Part shown: piece after piece, positions 15,351 through 24,372 of the stretch | Numbering within the stretch: position 1 is the stretch's first letter | How the letters are laid out: each line of letters opens with the position of its first letter | NCBI GenBank assembly: GCA_005885515.1 | Contig: VAWK01000004.1 | Location: 1-49,446, forward strand | Reading direction: 5' to 3' | From: Actinomycetota bacterium | Lineage (GTDB): Bacteria; Actinomycetota; Thermoleophilia; Solirubrobacterales; Solirubrobacteraceae | DNA length: 49,446 nucleotides | Notes under the pieces: model-generated | Told to the model about the DNA's origin: nothing | Database searches by the model: none | The model's input: only the letters and a program-made list of their open reading frames with translations | Translations under genes and position numbers: made by a program

Positions 15351-16225
15351 GGTCCGCCCCGCTTCAACAGCACGCGCGCCAGTGCCAGGGCGCGACGCCC
15401 ACGACCGGGACGCGGCGGCCCGAAGCGGACGTCATAGCCCGCGCGCACGATCGCCTCGAGCGCGGCCCCCCCGCCGGCCACGAAACCGGCCACCGCCAGG
15501 CGCGCGCGCCCGCGCAGCTGACCGGCCAGCGGCTGCCCGGCGCCCAGCAGGCCGCGCGCGCGCGCCAGCTCGAAGGTCAGCACCGCTCGCAGCGGCTCGG
15601 GCAGCGGCGTATCCCGGCCGGGCTCGGCACCCCCGAGCAGCTCCGGGGCGCAGCCGAAGCGCCGCAGGTCCTCCGCGGGGATGTAGACGCGCCCGGCCTC
15701 GTAGTCCTCGACCACGTCCTGGCAATGCTCGATCAGCTGCAGCGCCGTGCAGATCGAGTCCGACAGGGCGATCCGCTCTGGCGTGGCCGCTCCCAGCACC
15801 CTGAGCACGAGCTCTCCGACCGGGTTGGCGGACAGCGCGCAGTAGCCGCGCAGCTGCTCCCACGTCTCATAGCGCCCCACCCGCTGGTCGATGCGGTTGG
15901 CCTCGATCAGCCGCGCGAACGGCTCGCGCGGCAGCGCACAGTCGCGCAGCGTGCGCTGCAGCCGCACCAGCAGCGGGTGCTGGGCGCTCCCCTCAAACGC
16001 GCGGTCGAGCTCGGCCTCGAGCCAATCCAGCGCGGCCATGCGGTCGCCTGGCGCCGCGTCGCCGAGCTCGTCGACCAGGCGCGCGAAGCCGTAGATCGCC
16101 AGCAGGTGCGCGCGCACGCGCCGCGGCAGCAGCCTGCTCGCGACCGGGAAGTTCTCGCCCCCGGCGCGCGCCATCACGGCGCCGGCGCTGGGGGCGGCGG
16201 TCGTCGACCCCGCCGGAGCGCTCAC
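15347..16225 (-). CDS. hpnC: Hydroxysqualene synthase HpnC
   Basis: 292 residues from GTG 16225, overlapping the shc stop (GTGA). The start region (GGENFPVASRLLPRRVRAHLLAIYGFARLVDELGD) is typical of HpnC, including the first Asp-rich motif in the form DELGD. The second is degenerate (EHCQDVVEDYEAGRVYIPAEDL), as usual in HpnC compared with HpnD. The enzyme turns presqualene diphosphate into hydroxysqualene. The next gene, hpnD, makes its substrate. Confidence 0.95.
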   Translation of the reverse strand: MSAPAGSTTAAPSAGAVMARAGGENFPVASRLLPRRVRAHLLAIYGFARLVDELGDAAPGDRMAALDWLEAELDRAFEGSAQHPLLVRLQRTLRDCALPREPFARLIEANRIDQRVGRYETWEQLRGYCALSANPVGELVLRVLGAATPERIALSDSICTALQLIEHCQDVVEDYEAGRVYIPAEDLRRFGCAPELLGGAEPGRDTPLPEPLRAVLTFELARARGLLGAGQPLAGQLRGRARLAVAGFVAGGGAALEAIVRAGYDVRFGPPRPGRGRRALALARVLLKRGGP

Positions 16226-18123
16226 CCCTCTGACAGGCAGCGTCCGAGCGCGCTGATCGGAAACGCGAGCCGGTAGAGGTGGTAGTTGATGTAGTAGTCC
16301 GACGGAAAGCCCGTGCCCGTGTACTGCGGCTCGTTCCAGCCCCCGTCCGGGCGCTGCGTCTCCACCAGCCACCGAATGCCGCGCTGCACGAGCTCGCCAC
16401 GCTCTCCGGCGGCGTGCAGCGCCAGCAGTGCCCACGCGGTCTGCGAGGCCGTGCTCGCGCCGCGGCCGATCCACTTCTCATCGTCGTAGGAGCGCGGGTC
16501 CTCGCCCCAGCCGCCGTCGTCGTTCTGATGCTCGCCGAGCCATCGCACCGCGCGGCGGATGCTCTCGTGCGCCGGGTCGACGCCGGCGGCGATCAGCGCC
16601 GGCACGACCGCGCCCGTGCCGTACACGTGGTTGATGCCCCAGCGGCCAAACCACGAGCCGCCGCGCTCCTGATGCTCGAGCAGCCACGCCACGGCCCCCT
16701 GGGTCACCGGCTCCTCGCGGCGCCCGAGCGCGGCCAGCATCTCCACCGCGTGCGCGGTCACGTCGGCGCTCGGCTCGTCGATCACCTCGCCGAAGTCCAG
16801 AAACGGCAGCTCGCGCACGAGCTCGCGGGTGTTCTCCGCGTCGAATGCCCCCCAGCCCCCGCCGGAGGTCTGCATGCCTTCCACCCAGACGCGGGCGCGC
16901 TCGATCGCCGCTTCGCTGGCAACGCCCTCGACGCGGCGCAGCCCCAGCACGACCTCGGCCGTGTCGTCGACGTCGGGGTAGTTGACGTTTGCGAACTCGA
17001 ACGCCCAGCCGCCGGGCTCGAGCCGCGGCCGGGCGATCGACCAGTCTCCGCGGCCGCGCACCTCCTCGCCGAGCAGCCACCGCGCGGCGCGCACGAGCGC
17101 GGGATGTTCGGCGGCCACGCCGGCGTCGCGCAGGGCGATGATCGCCAGCGCCGTGTCCCACACCGGTGACTGGCACGCTTCCAGGCGCCGGCTCGGGCCC
17201 GCGGGCGCGCCCACGCCGCGCGAGTCGTCGCGGTCCTCGTACATGAAGCCCTCGAGGCCTTCGAGGCCCCGCCGCATGACCGGATGCTCGAGCGGATAGC
17301 CGCACAGGTGCAGCGCCATCAGCGAGTAGACCCACGGCGGCTGGATCCCGCCCCACGAGCCGTCGGCCTCCTGGCGGCGAACGATCCAGCGCTCCGCGCG
17401 ATCCAGCGCGAGCCTGCGCAGCGGAGGCAGCGGTCGCCGCTCATAAGCGCCGAGCGCGCGGTCGAGCCGCGCCAACCAGGCCGCCCGGCCTCCGGGCGCC
17501 CGGCCCCCGCCGGCGGCTCGCCCGGAGCCGTGCAGCTCGGCGAGGTCGAACGGCAGCCGCCGTGATGGCCGGTGCGCTTTGACCAGCGACAGCGCCACGA
17601 TCGTCTGGCGCGCCCAGCAGGCGAAGTCATAGATGTTCAGCGGAACCCACGAGGGCAGCAGCACGACCTCGGGCGGCAGGGCCGGCACCTGCTCCCACGG
17701 CCACAGGCCGAACAGCGCGAGCCATACGTGCGTGAACACGCGCGCGCCCTGCAAGCCGCCGCTCTGGCGGATGAAGCTCGCCGCCGCGCGCATGTGCTCG
17801 GCATCGGGCGCGTCGCCGGCCAGCCGCAGCGCCCAGTAGGCCTCGATCGTGGTGGACAGCTCGCCGGGACCACCGTAGAAGTTGGCCCACGTGCCGTCGG
17901 CGCGCTGCTGGGAGCGGATCCACTCCGCCGAGCGCCGCGTCTCGTCCTCGGTCCGAATCCCCAGGAACTCGCGCAGGAGCATGTCCTCGGCGTCCATCGT
18001 GACGTTCGTCTGCAGCTCGCCCTGCCACCAGCCGCCCTCGTTCTGGAGCGCGAGCAGGCGCTCGCATGCGAGCTCGAGCGCGACCCTTGCCCGGCTGGGC
18101 GCCTCCACCGCCGACGAAGCCAC
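16222..18123 (-). CDS. shc: Squalene-hopene cyclase
   Basis: 633 residues from GTG 18123. The catalytic DxDDTA motif is intact as DVDDTA at about 384-389. Several QW repeats are visible (QRADGTW, QEADGSWGG, QNDDGGWGE, QRPDGGWNEP), ending in YYINYHLYRLAFPISALGR, the normal C-terminus. It is a monotopic membrane enzyme that cyclises squalene to hopene and hopanol. A TAGGTT element ends 6 nt upstream of the GTG, so shc may have its own leaderless promoter besides read-through from the glycosyltransferase genes 49 bp upstream. Confidence 0.98.
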   Translation of the reverse strand: MASSAVEAPSRARVALELACERLLALQNEGGWWQGELQTNVTMDAEDMLLREFLGIRTEDETRRSAEWIRSQQRADGTWANFYGGPGELSTTIEAYWALRLAGDAPDAEHMRAAASFIRQSGGLQGARVFTHVWLALFGLWPWEQVPALPPEVVLLPSWVPLNIYDFACWARQTIVALSLVKAHRPSRRLPFDLAELHGSGRAAGGGRAPGGRAAWLARLDRALGAYERRPLPPLRRLALDRAERWIVRRQEADGSWGGIQPPWVYSLMALHLCGYPLEHPVMRRGLEGLEGFMYEDRDDSRGVGAPAGPSRRLEACQSPVWDTALAIIALRDAGVAAEHPALVRAARWLLGEEVRGRGDWSIARPRLEPGGWAFEFANVNYPDVDDTAEVVLGLRRVEGVASEAAIERARVWVEGMQTSGGGWGAFDAENTRELVRELPFLDFGEVIDEPSADVTAHAVEMLAALGRREEPVTQGAVAWLLEHQERGGSWFGRWGINHVYGTGAVVPALIAAGVDPAHESIRRAVRWLGEHQNDDGGWGEDPRSYDDEKWIGRGASTASQTAWALLALHAAGERGELVQRGIRWLVETQRPDGGWNEPQYTGTGFPSDYYINYHLYRLAFPISALGRCLSEG

Positions 18124-18129
18124 GGCGGA

Positions 18130-18135
18130 AACCTA
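18130..18135 (-). promoter_or_regulatory. -10 element before shc
   Basis: TAGGTT ends 6 nt before the GTG start of shc, identical in spacing to the elements before ALDH, SDR, YraN and YbdK-like genes in this window. It could give an internal, leaderless hopanoid transcript. Confidence 0.5.
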
Positions 18136-18172
18136 AAGCTTTTCGAAGACGGACGACATCTGCGCGATGCAC

Positions 18173-19684
18173 TTAACCGCGCGCCGCGGCGGAGGTTACG
18201 TGCGCGCCCGCAGGCACTAGCACCTCGGGGCGGGCGCGCGTGATCACGTGGCGGCGCAGCGCGGCCTGCGAGACCGTCCGCGCGGACGGCGCCAGAAACC
18301 GGTACACGATCAGGCCGTCGACGTTCAGCCGCTGCGTGAGGCCGAAGCCCGCCGCGGGCGGGCTGCCCGCCGAGGCGCGCAGCGGCGCGTAGCCCGTCTC
18401 GTCGATCTCGGCCACGCTGACCGAGGAGCCGCGGCGCAGGTTGCGCAGTCCCGGCAGGTAGTACTCGAGCGGCGCGGCGCCGAGCTCGACCGTGGTGAGC
18501 GCGCGCGCCGCGCTCCCCCGCCGCAGCGCGTGAGCTACCCCGCGCCAGTTGCCCCGTTGCAGGCGCGGGCTGAGGTCGACGTCGACCGACACGGCCAGGA
18601 AGGCCAGCGCGCCCGCCGCGGCAAGCGCCCACGTCGCGCGGCCCGTCCCCGGCGCCGCGAGCAGGACCGCCACGGCGGCGGTCACGGGGATCATCGCCGC
18701 GAGCAGGTTGCGCGGGGCCAGGTAGTCCGCCCCCATCACGGCCAGCGCGAGCGGGATGAGGATGCCGCAGCCGGCGATCAGCGGCGCGCCCAGCGCTCCG
18801 GCGCCGCCGCCGGCGTGGCGCAGCTGCCACGCGCCCAGCGCCGAACCCGCGAGCAGCGGCAGCGCCACCAGCAGCTCGACGCCGTGTCCGAGCGGCGCTC
18901 CGGAGTAGCCGGTCAGGTAGTACTGCGGGATCGCCTGCAGGCGACTCGAAAGGGCCCAGCGGCCGATCCACTGCGTGCCGTGGCCGCCCTGGGCGACGAT
19001 CAGCGGCACCAGCACCAGCCCGACGAGCGCGAGCACGGCGATCGCGCCCAGCGCGGCGCGCCGGCTCGCGCGCTCGCGCAGCAGCCACAGCGCCATCCCG
19101 GCCAGCAGGAACGCCGAGAAGTAGTGGGTCAGCAGCGCCAGCGCCCCGCTCAGCGCGAAGGCCGCCATGCGACTCCGGGTCGGCTCGCGCCGGGCGCGCA
19201 GGCAGCACAGCATCGCCACGGCGCACGTCAGCGCGAACAGCGCGTATACGCGCGCCTCCTGCGAGTACCACACGAACAGCGGGTTGACCGCCACGAGCGC
19301 CGCGCAGGCGAGCGCGCAGCGCCGGCCCGCGAGCTCGCGGCCGATCGCCCACGCGACGGCGACCGTGGCGATCCCCGCCAGCGCCGAGGGCAGGCGCAGC
19401 GCGACCTCCCCGTCCCCGAACAGGCGCACGTCGAGCCACGCGAGCAGATACCACAGCGGCGGCGAGTTCTCCGTGTGCACCACGCTGTGCAGCGTCGCGC
19501 CGAGGCCGGCGTGAAGCACGTGCACGGGCGTGAACGCCTCGTCGTACCAGAAGCTCTGCAGGCCGAGCGTCGACAGGCGCAGCGCCACGGCGAGCACGAG
19601 CACCGCCGCCAGCGGCGACCAGGCGCGCAGCTGCCCGCGCGCGGGCGCGCTTGACACCCCCGCCTTGTAGGCGACGGCGCTCAC
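18173..19684 (-). CDS. GT39-type (PMT/ArnT-like) membrane glycosyltransferase
   Basis: 503 residues from GTG 19684, which overlaps the stop of the preceding gene (GTGA). About eleven hydrophobic helices occupy residues 20-360, with a soluble C-terminal part. The first outer loop carries SFWYDEAFTPVH, the Asp-Glu motif used by polyprenyl-phosphate-sugar-dependent transferases of the GT39/ArnT group, and later NPLFVWYSQEARVYALF, also typical. Donor probably a polyprenyl-phosphate sugar such as mannose; acceptor unknown. Its position directly upstream of shc suggests a glycolipid or cell-envelope role linked to hopanoid membranes, which is inference. Confidence 0.85.
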   Translation of the reverse strand: MSAVAYKAGVSSAPARGQLRAWSPLAAVLVLAVALRLSTLGLQSFWYDEAFTPVHVLHAGLGATLHSVVHTENSPPLWYLLAWLDVRLFGDGEVALRLPSALAGIATVAVAWAIGRELAGRRCALACAALVAVNPLFVWYSQEARVYALFALTCAVAMLCCLRARREPTRSRMAAFALSGALALLTHYFSAFLLAGMALWLLRERASRRAALGAIAVLALVGLVLVPLIVAQGGHGTQWIGRWALSSRLQAIPQYYLTGYSGAPLGHGVELLVALPLLAGSALGAWQLRHAGGGAGALGAPLIAGCGILIPLALAVMGADYLAPRNLLAAMIPVTAAVAVLLAAPGTGRATWALAAAGALAFLAVSVDVDLSPRLQRGNWRGVAHALRRGSAARALTTVELGAAPLEYYLPGLRNLRRGSSVSVAEIDETGYAPLRASAGSPPAAGFGLTQRLNVDGLIVYRFLAPSARTVSQAALRRHVITRARPEVLVPAGAHVTSAAARG

Positions 19685-20166
19685 GGCGGGCAGCGGTGCT
19701 CCGCCGCCGCCGGCCCGAAGCACGCGTAGCGGTAGCGGCGCACGTTCTCGACCCGCGGCGGCAGGTACCAGCCGCCGCTCACGCTGCGCCGCCCCGAGCG
19801 GACCGGCCCCATCATCTGCAGGCACAGCTGCACGCGTGCTTTGGGAGCGCCGGGCGCGGTGTTGCCGCACACCACGTCGCGTGTGCTCTGCCCGCGTACG
19901 TCCTGGTTGATGTTCAAGTTGCGGTAGTCGTGACGCGTGTACGCCCGCCAGGTGCGCAGGTCGGCGGTCAGACGGTGGTTGACGTGCGTCTGGCGCACCA
20001 GGTCGTTGACCGTGGCGGTCGCCAGCAGGAGCCCCGCGAGCACCAGCACGCTGGCCTCCAGCAGCCCCAGTCGGCCGCCCGCGGCGAGCCTCGCCGCCGG
20101 CCGGCGCAGCCACCCGGGCGCCCCGCCCGGCAGGCCGCGCCCGGTCGGTCCCGCGGCGCTGCTCAC
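19681..20166 (-). CDS. Single-pass membrane protein of unknown function
   Basis: 161 residues from GTG 20166, overlapping the stop of the preceding glycosyltransferase gene by GTGA. One hydrophobic segment (LLEASVLVLAGLLLATATV, about 40-58) is followed by an outside domain of about 100 residues with Cys residues (VVCGNT, QLCLQMM, YACFGP, HRCPP) that could form disulphides. No family recognised. GTGA overlaps on both sides tie it to two glycosyltransferases, so it may be an accessory subunit. Confidence 0.7.
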   Translation of the reverse strand: MSSAAGPTGRGLPGGAPGWLRRPAARLAAGGRLGLLEASVLVLAGLLLATATVNDLVRQTHVNHRLTADLRTWRAYTRHDYRNLNINQDVRGQSTRDVVCGNTAPGAPKARVQLCLQMMGPVRSGRRSVSGGWYLPPRVENVRRYRYACFGPAAAEHRCPP

Positions 20167-21485
20167 GACACCGGCGCCAGCAGCGGCGCTGTCTGGTGAA
20201 CGATGAACATCGCCTGAACCGCGAGCGTGGCCACCAGCAGGCGGCGGTCGCGGGTGACCGCCGCGAGCGGCAGCGGCCACAGGATGTACCACGCGAGCAG
20301 CCACGTGCTCGTCACCGCGATCGCCAGCAGCGTCCAGCCGGCGGCGGCGATCCAGTCAAAGCCGCGCCAGGTCCGCCACAGCAGGTGCGCGACGATCACC
20401 ACCAGCGCCGCTTTGAGCAGGTCGTGGTCGACAGGGAACACGCCCGGCTTGCCGAACAGGTGCGCGATCTCGGTCGGAAAGCTGTCGCTCGAGACGAACG
20501 CGGCGTCGCGATTCAGCGCGGCGATGAGATCGAGGCCGTGCGCTCCAAACGCTGCCACGGCCATCACCGCGCCCAGCCCCAGCGCGACCGCCGCGCCCAG
20601 CAGCTGCGCCCGCGCATGTCGCGCGCGCCGCGCGAGCAACATGAACGGCAACAGCGCCGCGACCGTGACCTTCACCAGGGCGCCCGCCACCACAGACGCG
20701 GCCGCCGCCGCGTCCCGGCCGCCGAGCGTGAGGCTCACGGCGGCCATCATCGCCGCGAGCATGATCAGGTCGTTGTGCGCGCCGCCCAGCCCGTAGATGA
20801 CGTACAGCGGATTGGCGCCGACCGCCACGATCGCTATCACCGGATCGAGCTGGCGGGCGCGGGCGCAGCGCCAAACCAGCCACAGCGTGGCGGCGCTCGC
20901 GAGCAGCGCCTCGAGCTTCATCCCCCACAGCGCGCCCCGCAGCCCGAGCGGGGCGAGCGGGTAGGAGAGCAGCGTGTACAGCGGTCCATAGGCGGTCGCG
21001 ACGTGCTTCCAGTCCTGGCCCACGTAGCGGTAGACGGGGTCGTGGTAGATCGCGATCGGACCGTGCACGTACGGGTTCAGGCCGTGCTCGACGCCCATGC
21101 GCGCATACGCGATGTAGCTGAACACATCGGTCGAGAGCAGGATCGGCCCCGCGAAGATGATCGCGTGCAGCGCGCCGATCAGGACCAGCGCCGCGCGTTT
21201 CGAGAGCGCCCGCGCGAGCGCCAGCAGCCCGGCGTAGGCGCCCGTGAACACCAGCAGCAGGATCAGCAGGTCGCGGTATTCCAGGCGCTGGCCGACGCCG
21301 CGCAGCCAGCTGGCGATGTCGGGCGAGGTGGGGACGAGCGGACGGTGGCCCTCGGCCGCGTCGAGCACGAGCTTGGCGGCGACCGCCACCAGCACGAGCG
21401 CGAGCGCCCCAGCCAGCGCCGGCGCCCATTGCTCCGAGCGCGCGGGGGCGACGCGCGGCTCGCGCCGCTCGATGGCGACGCTCAC
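20163..21485 (-). CDS. MptA/MptB-like polyprenol-phosphate-mannose-dependent glycosyltransferase
   Basis: 440 residues from GTG 21485, with 10-12 predicted membrane helices. The segment ILLSTDVFSYIAYARMGVEHGLNPYVHGP (from about residue 117) contains the Asp and the N-P-Y loop found in GT87-like/MptB alpha-1,6-mannosyltransferases, which use decaprenyl-phosphate mannose to extend mannan cores on the outer face of the membrane. A later GANPLYVIYGLGGAHNDLIML matches the same group. In this operon it lies between ALDH and two further membrane proteins, ahead of the hopanoid genes. Confidence 0.8.
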   Translation of the reverse strand: MSVAIERREPRVAPARSEQWAPALAGALALVLVAVAAKLVLDAAEGHRPLVPTSPDIASWLRGVGQRLEYRDLLILLLVFTGAYAGLLALARALSKRAALVLIGALHAIIFAGPILLSTDVFSYIAYARMGVEHGLNPYVHGPIAIYHDPVYRYVGQDWKHVATAYGPLYTLLSYPLAPLGLRGALWGMKLEALLASAATLWLVWRCARARQLDPVIAIVAVGANPLYVIYGLGGAHNDLIMLAAMMAAVSLTLGGRDAAAAASVVAGALVKVTVAALLPFMLLARRARHARAQLLGAAVALGLGAVMAVAAFGAHGLDLIAALNRDAAFVSSDSFPTEIAHLFGKPGVFPVDHDLLKAALVVIVAHLLWRTWRGFDWIAAAGWTLLAIAVTSTWLLAWYILWPLPLAAVTRDRRLLVATLAVQAMFIVHQTAPLLAPVS

Positions 21486-21515
21486 GACGCCGCGGCGCTC
21501 ACGAACGCGCGCGAC

Positions 21516-23015
21516 TCACAGGCCCGTCCACACGGTCTTCGTTTCGAGGTATGCCTCGAGCCCCTCGTGACCGTGCTCGCGACCGACGCCCGAGGCCTTG
21601 AAGCCGCCGAACGGCGTGGAGGCCTCGACCAGCCCCCAGGTGTTGACGTACACCGTGCCCGCGCGCAGCATCGCGGCCAGCCGGTGGGCGTTGCCGACGT
21701 CACGGGTCCACACGCCGGCCGCCAGCCCGTACTGGTTGTCGTTGGCGCGGGCCGCAACCTCCTCGAGCGTTTCATACGGAGACGCCACCAGCACGGGCCC
21801 GAAGATCTCCTCGCGCGCGATGCGCAACTCGTCGGAGGTGCTGCTGAACAGCGTCGGCGCAACGAAGTAGCCGCCACTGTCGGTCAGCGCTGCCTGCCCG
21901 CCGGTGAGCAGCTCTGCGCCCTCGGCCTGGCCCGACTCGATGTAGCCCAGCACACGGTCGCGCTGCTCGGCCGACACGAGCGGCCCGAGCTGGGTGTCGG
22001 GCTGAAGCCCCGGTCCCAGCCGCGTGGCCCCCGCCTGCGCGGCCAGCGCGCTCAAGACCTCATCGAATCGCTCCGCCGGCGCGAACAGCCGCGAGCCGGC
22101 GTTGCACGCCTGGCCGGAGTTGAAGTAGATGGCCTGGAAGGATCCCGCCACCGCGGCGTCGATGTCGGCGTCGGCGAGGATGATGTTCGGCGACTTCCCG
22201 CCCAGCTCGAGCGTCACGCGCTTGAGCGCGCCGCCGGCCTTCGCGCCGATCTCGCGACCGACCTCGGTCGAGCCGGTGAAGGCGATCTTGTCCACGCCGG
22301 CGTGCTCCACGAGCGCCGCGCCGGTGCTGCCGTCGCCGGTGAGCACGTTCAGCACGCCGGGCGGGAAGCCGACCTCGAGGGCAAGCTCGCCCAGGCGCAG
22401 CGCGCTCAGCGGCGTCTGCTCGGCGGGCTTTAGCACGATCGTGCAGCCCGCGGCGAGCGCCGGCGAGATCTTCCACGCGGCCATCAGCACGGGGAAGTTC
22501 CAGGGGATCACCTGCGCGCACACGCCCACGGGCTCGCGACGGGTGTAGCAGTGCATGTTGGGCACGCTCACCGGCAGCACGCCGCCCTCGATCTTGGTGG
22601 GCCAGCCGGCGAAGTAGCGCAGGTGCGCGACCGCGCCCGCGACGTCCACGTGCTGCGCGAGCGTGACGGGCTTGCCGTTGTCCAGCGACTCGATCTGGGC
22701 GAGCTCCTCGGCGCGCTCTTCGACCGCCGCCGCCAGCGCCAGCATCAGCCGCTCGCGTCCCGCTGCCGGCATCGAGGCCCAGGGGCCATCCTCGAGGGCG
22801 GTGCGCGCGGCCGCCACCGCTCGCTCCACGTCTTGGGCGCCCGCGTGCGCCACGTGCGCGATCTCGCGCCCGGTCGCGGGGTCGAGCGTGGCGAACGTGT
22901 GCCCGTCGGAGGCCTCGACGCGCTCGGCACCGATCAGCAGACGGTGGTCGTTGGAGATGAACTCGCGCGCCGCAGCGCCGAGACCGTCGGGAAGTGAGAT
23001 CGTCGCAGTGGTCAT
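21516..23015 (-). CDS. NAD(P)-dependent aldehyde dehydrogenase
   Basis: 499 residues, a full-length ALDH. Motifs: PWNFPVLMAAWKISPALAAG (cofactor site), FTGSTEVGREI (Rossmann loop), LELGGKSPNI with the general-base Glu, FNSGQACNAGSR with catalytic Cys near 304, and EEIFGPVL. Broad ALDH families cannot be assigned a substrate by sequence. As the likely first gene of the run leading into shc and hpnC-H, it could oxidise an aldehyde intermediate of side-chain chemistry, but detoxification is equally possible. A TAGGCT element ends 6 nt before the ATG, so the mRNA is probably leaderless. Confidence 0.95.
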   Translation of the reverse strand: MTTATISLPDGLGAAAREFISNDHRLLIGAERVEASDGHTFATLDPATGREIAHVAHAGAQDVERAVAAARTALEDGPWASMPAAGRERLMLALAAAVEERAEELAQIESLDNGKPVTLAQHVDVAGAVAHLRYFAGWPTKIEGGVLPVSVPNMHCYTRREPVGVCAQVIPWNFPVLMAAWKISPALAAGCTIVLKPAEQTPLSALRLGELALEVGFPPGVLNVLTGDGSTGAALVEHAGVDKIAFTGSTEVGREIGAKAGGALKRVTLELGGKSPNIILADADIDAAVAGSFQAIYFNSGQACNAGSRLFAPAERFDEVLSALAAQAGATRLGPGLQPDTQLGPLVSAEQRDRVLGYIESGQAEGAELLTGGQAALTDSGGYFVAPTLFSSTSDELRIAREEIFGPVLVASPYETLEEVAARANDNQYGLAAGVWTRDVGNAHRLAAMLRAGTVYVNTWGLVEASTPFGGFKASGVGREHGHEGLEAYLETKTVWTGL

Positions 23016-23021
23016 GGGCTG

Positions 23022-23065
23022 AGCCTACCTGAGGCGACTCGGTCGCGAAAGCCACGCTCTAGAAT
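23022..23065. promoter_or_regulatory. Divergent promoter pair, ALDH/hopanoid operon and GT87 gene
   Basis: The 59-bp gap holds two -10-type hexamers: TAGGCT on the minus strand (23022-23027, 6 nt from the ALDH ATG) and TAGAAT on the plus strand (23060-23065, 9 nt from the TTG of the GT87-like gene). The -35 regions would overlap, so the two directions may be regulated together. Confidence 0.5.
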
Positions 23066-23074
23066 GGGCGCGCT

Positions 23075-24361
23075 TTGCCTCCGCTGCGCGACAGCCTCGA
23101 GAGGCTGCGCTCGCGCCGGCGCTGGCCCAGGGGTCCGCTGCTGATGGCCGCCGGCGTGCTCGCGGGCGGCGTGCTGCTTCGGCTGCCGGTGTTCGCGTAC
23201 GGCGGGCCGGCCACGCAGCGGGCGTTCAACAGCTACATCTTCCAGCATCCGGGGTCCTACTCGGATATCTCATCGCTGTATTTCCGCGACCGGCTGTGGC
23301 TGCACCCGGTCCCCTACTTCGACTACAAATTCGAGTACCCGGTCGTGACGGGCGCGTTCGTGTGGCTGCTGAGCTTCGTCCACTCCAGCGTGACGAGCTA
23401 CACGCTGGCCTCGGCAGCGGTCCTGGTTGCGCTCGGGCTCGCCACGGTGTGGCTCGTTGCCGCCTACGAAGGCTCGAAGGTGTGGCTGCTGGCGGCGGCG
23501 CCGGTGCTCGGGCTGGATGCCGTGCTGAACTGGGACCTGCTCGCGATCGCCTTCACCGCCGCGGCGCTGGTGGCCTACCGGCGAGATCGCGACGGCTGGG
23601 CGGGGGGTCTGCTGGCGGCGGCGGTGTGGGCGAAGCTGTTCCCGCTGCTGCTGCTGCCGGTGATCGTCCTGGCGCGCGTGCGCGAACGCAAGTGGCGAAG
23701 CCTCGGCCGCGGCCTGCTGTCGTTCGGGCTCCTCAGCGCTGCCGTCAACCTGCCGGTCATGCTCCAGCGGACGGCTGCGGGCGGCGGCTTCGTCGTTCGC
23801 TCGGGGTGGGCCTACTTCTATACGTTCAACGAGCACCGGCGCGACGTCGGCGGCCTGTGGTGGTTCTTCGGCTGGCTGCACCCCAAAGCGCCCGAACTAA
23901 ATCGCCTCAGCGCGCTGCTGCTGGTGCTCGCGATCGGCGTCGTGGCGGCCGCGATGCTGCTCGGCTCGCGACGCGTGCCGCCGCACAGGCTCATCGCTCC
24001 CGCGTTCCTGGCGCTGCTCGCATGGTTTGTGTTCATCAACCGGGTCTACAGTCCGCAGTTCGGGCTCTGGGTGGTGCTGTTGCTGGCGATCGCCGGCGCA
24101 CCTCTGTGGCTGGCGATCGGTTTCATCGTCATCGACACGGCCTTCTACATCGTGGTCTGGCTCGGCTTCCAGGTGGCCACCCACTCGTACTTCGTCAACT
24201 TCACGCGCCCGGCGGCCGGTGCGCGAGAGGTGGTGCTGCTCGCATGCGTGGCCTGGGGGATCCAGCGATTGGCTCGGGCGGCGCCGCCGCTGAGGCCCAC
24301 CGCCCAGGCGGGCTGGGAGCGTCTGGAGCGCACGCTCGCCGCCGCCCCCAGCTCGCCCTGA
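23075..24361 (+). CDS. GT87-like (DUF2029) membrane glycosyltransferase
   Basis: 428 residues starting at TTG 23075; the codon is supported by the TAGAAT element 9 nt upstream and the basic start before the first helix. About ten hydrophobic helices. Signatures of the GT87/DUF2029 group: SLYFRDRLWLHPVPYFDYKFEYPVVTGAF with acidic and aromatic residues in the first outer loop, VLNWDLLAIAFTAAALVAYRRDRDGWAGG, and FINRVYSPQFGLWVVLLL. Such enzymes transfer mannose or related sugars from polyprenyl phosphates on the outer membrane face. It is followed 11 bp later by a GH76 gene, suggesting a mannan build-and-trim pair. Confidence 0.83.
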   Translation: MPPLRDSLERLRSRRRWPRGPLLMAAGVLAGGVLLRLPVFAYGGPATQRAFNSYIFQHPGSYSDISSLYFRDRLWLHPVPYFDYKFEYPVVTGAFVWLLSFVHSSVTSYTLASAAVLVALGLATVWLVAAYEGSKVWLLAAAPVLGLDAVLNWDLLAIAFTAAALVAYRRDRDGWAGGLLAAAVWAKLFPLLLLPVIVLARVRERKWRSLGRGLLSFGLLSAAVNLPVMLQRTAAGGGFVVRSGWAYFYTFNEHRRDVGGLWWFFGWLHPKAPELNRLSALLLVLAIGVVAAAMLLGSRRVPPHRLIAPAFLALLAWFVFINRVYSPQFGLWVVLLLAIAGAPLWLAIGFIVIDTAFYIVVWLGFQVATHSYFVNFTRPAAGAREVVLLACVAWGIQRLARAAPPLRPTAQAGWERLERTLAAAPSSP

Positions 24362-24372
24362 AGCGAAAGCAG

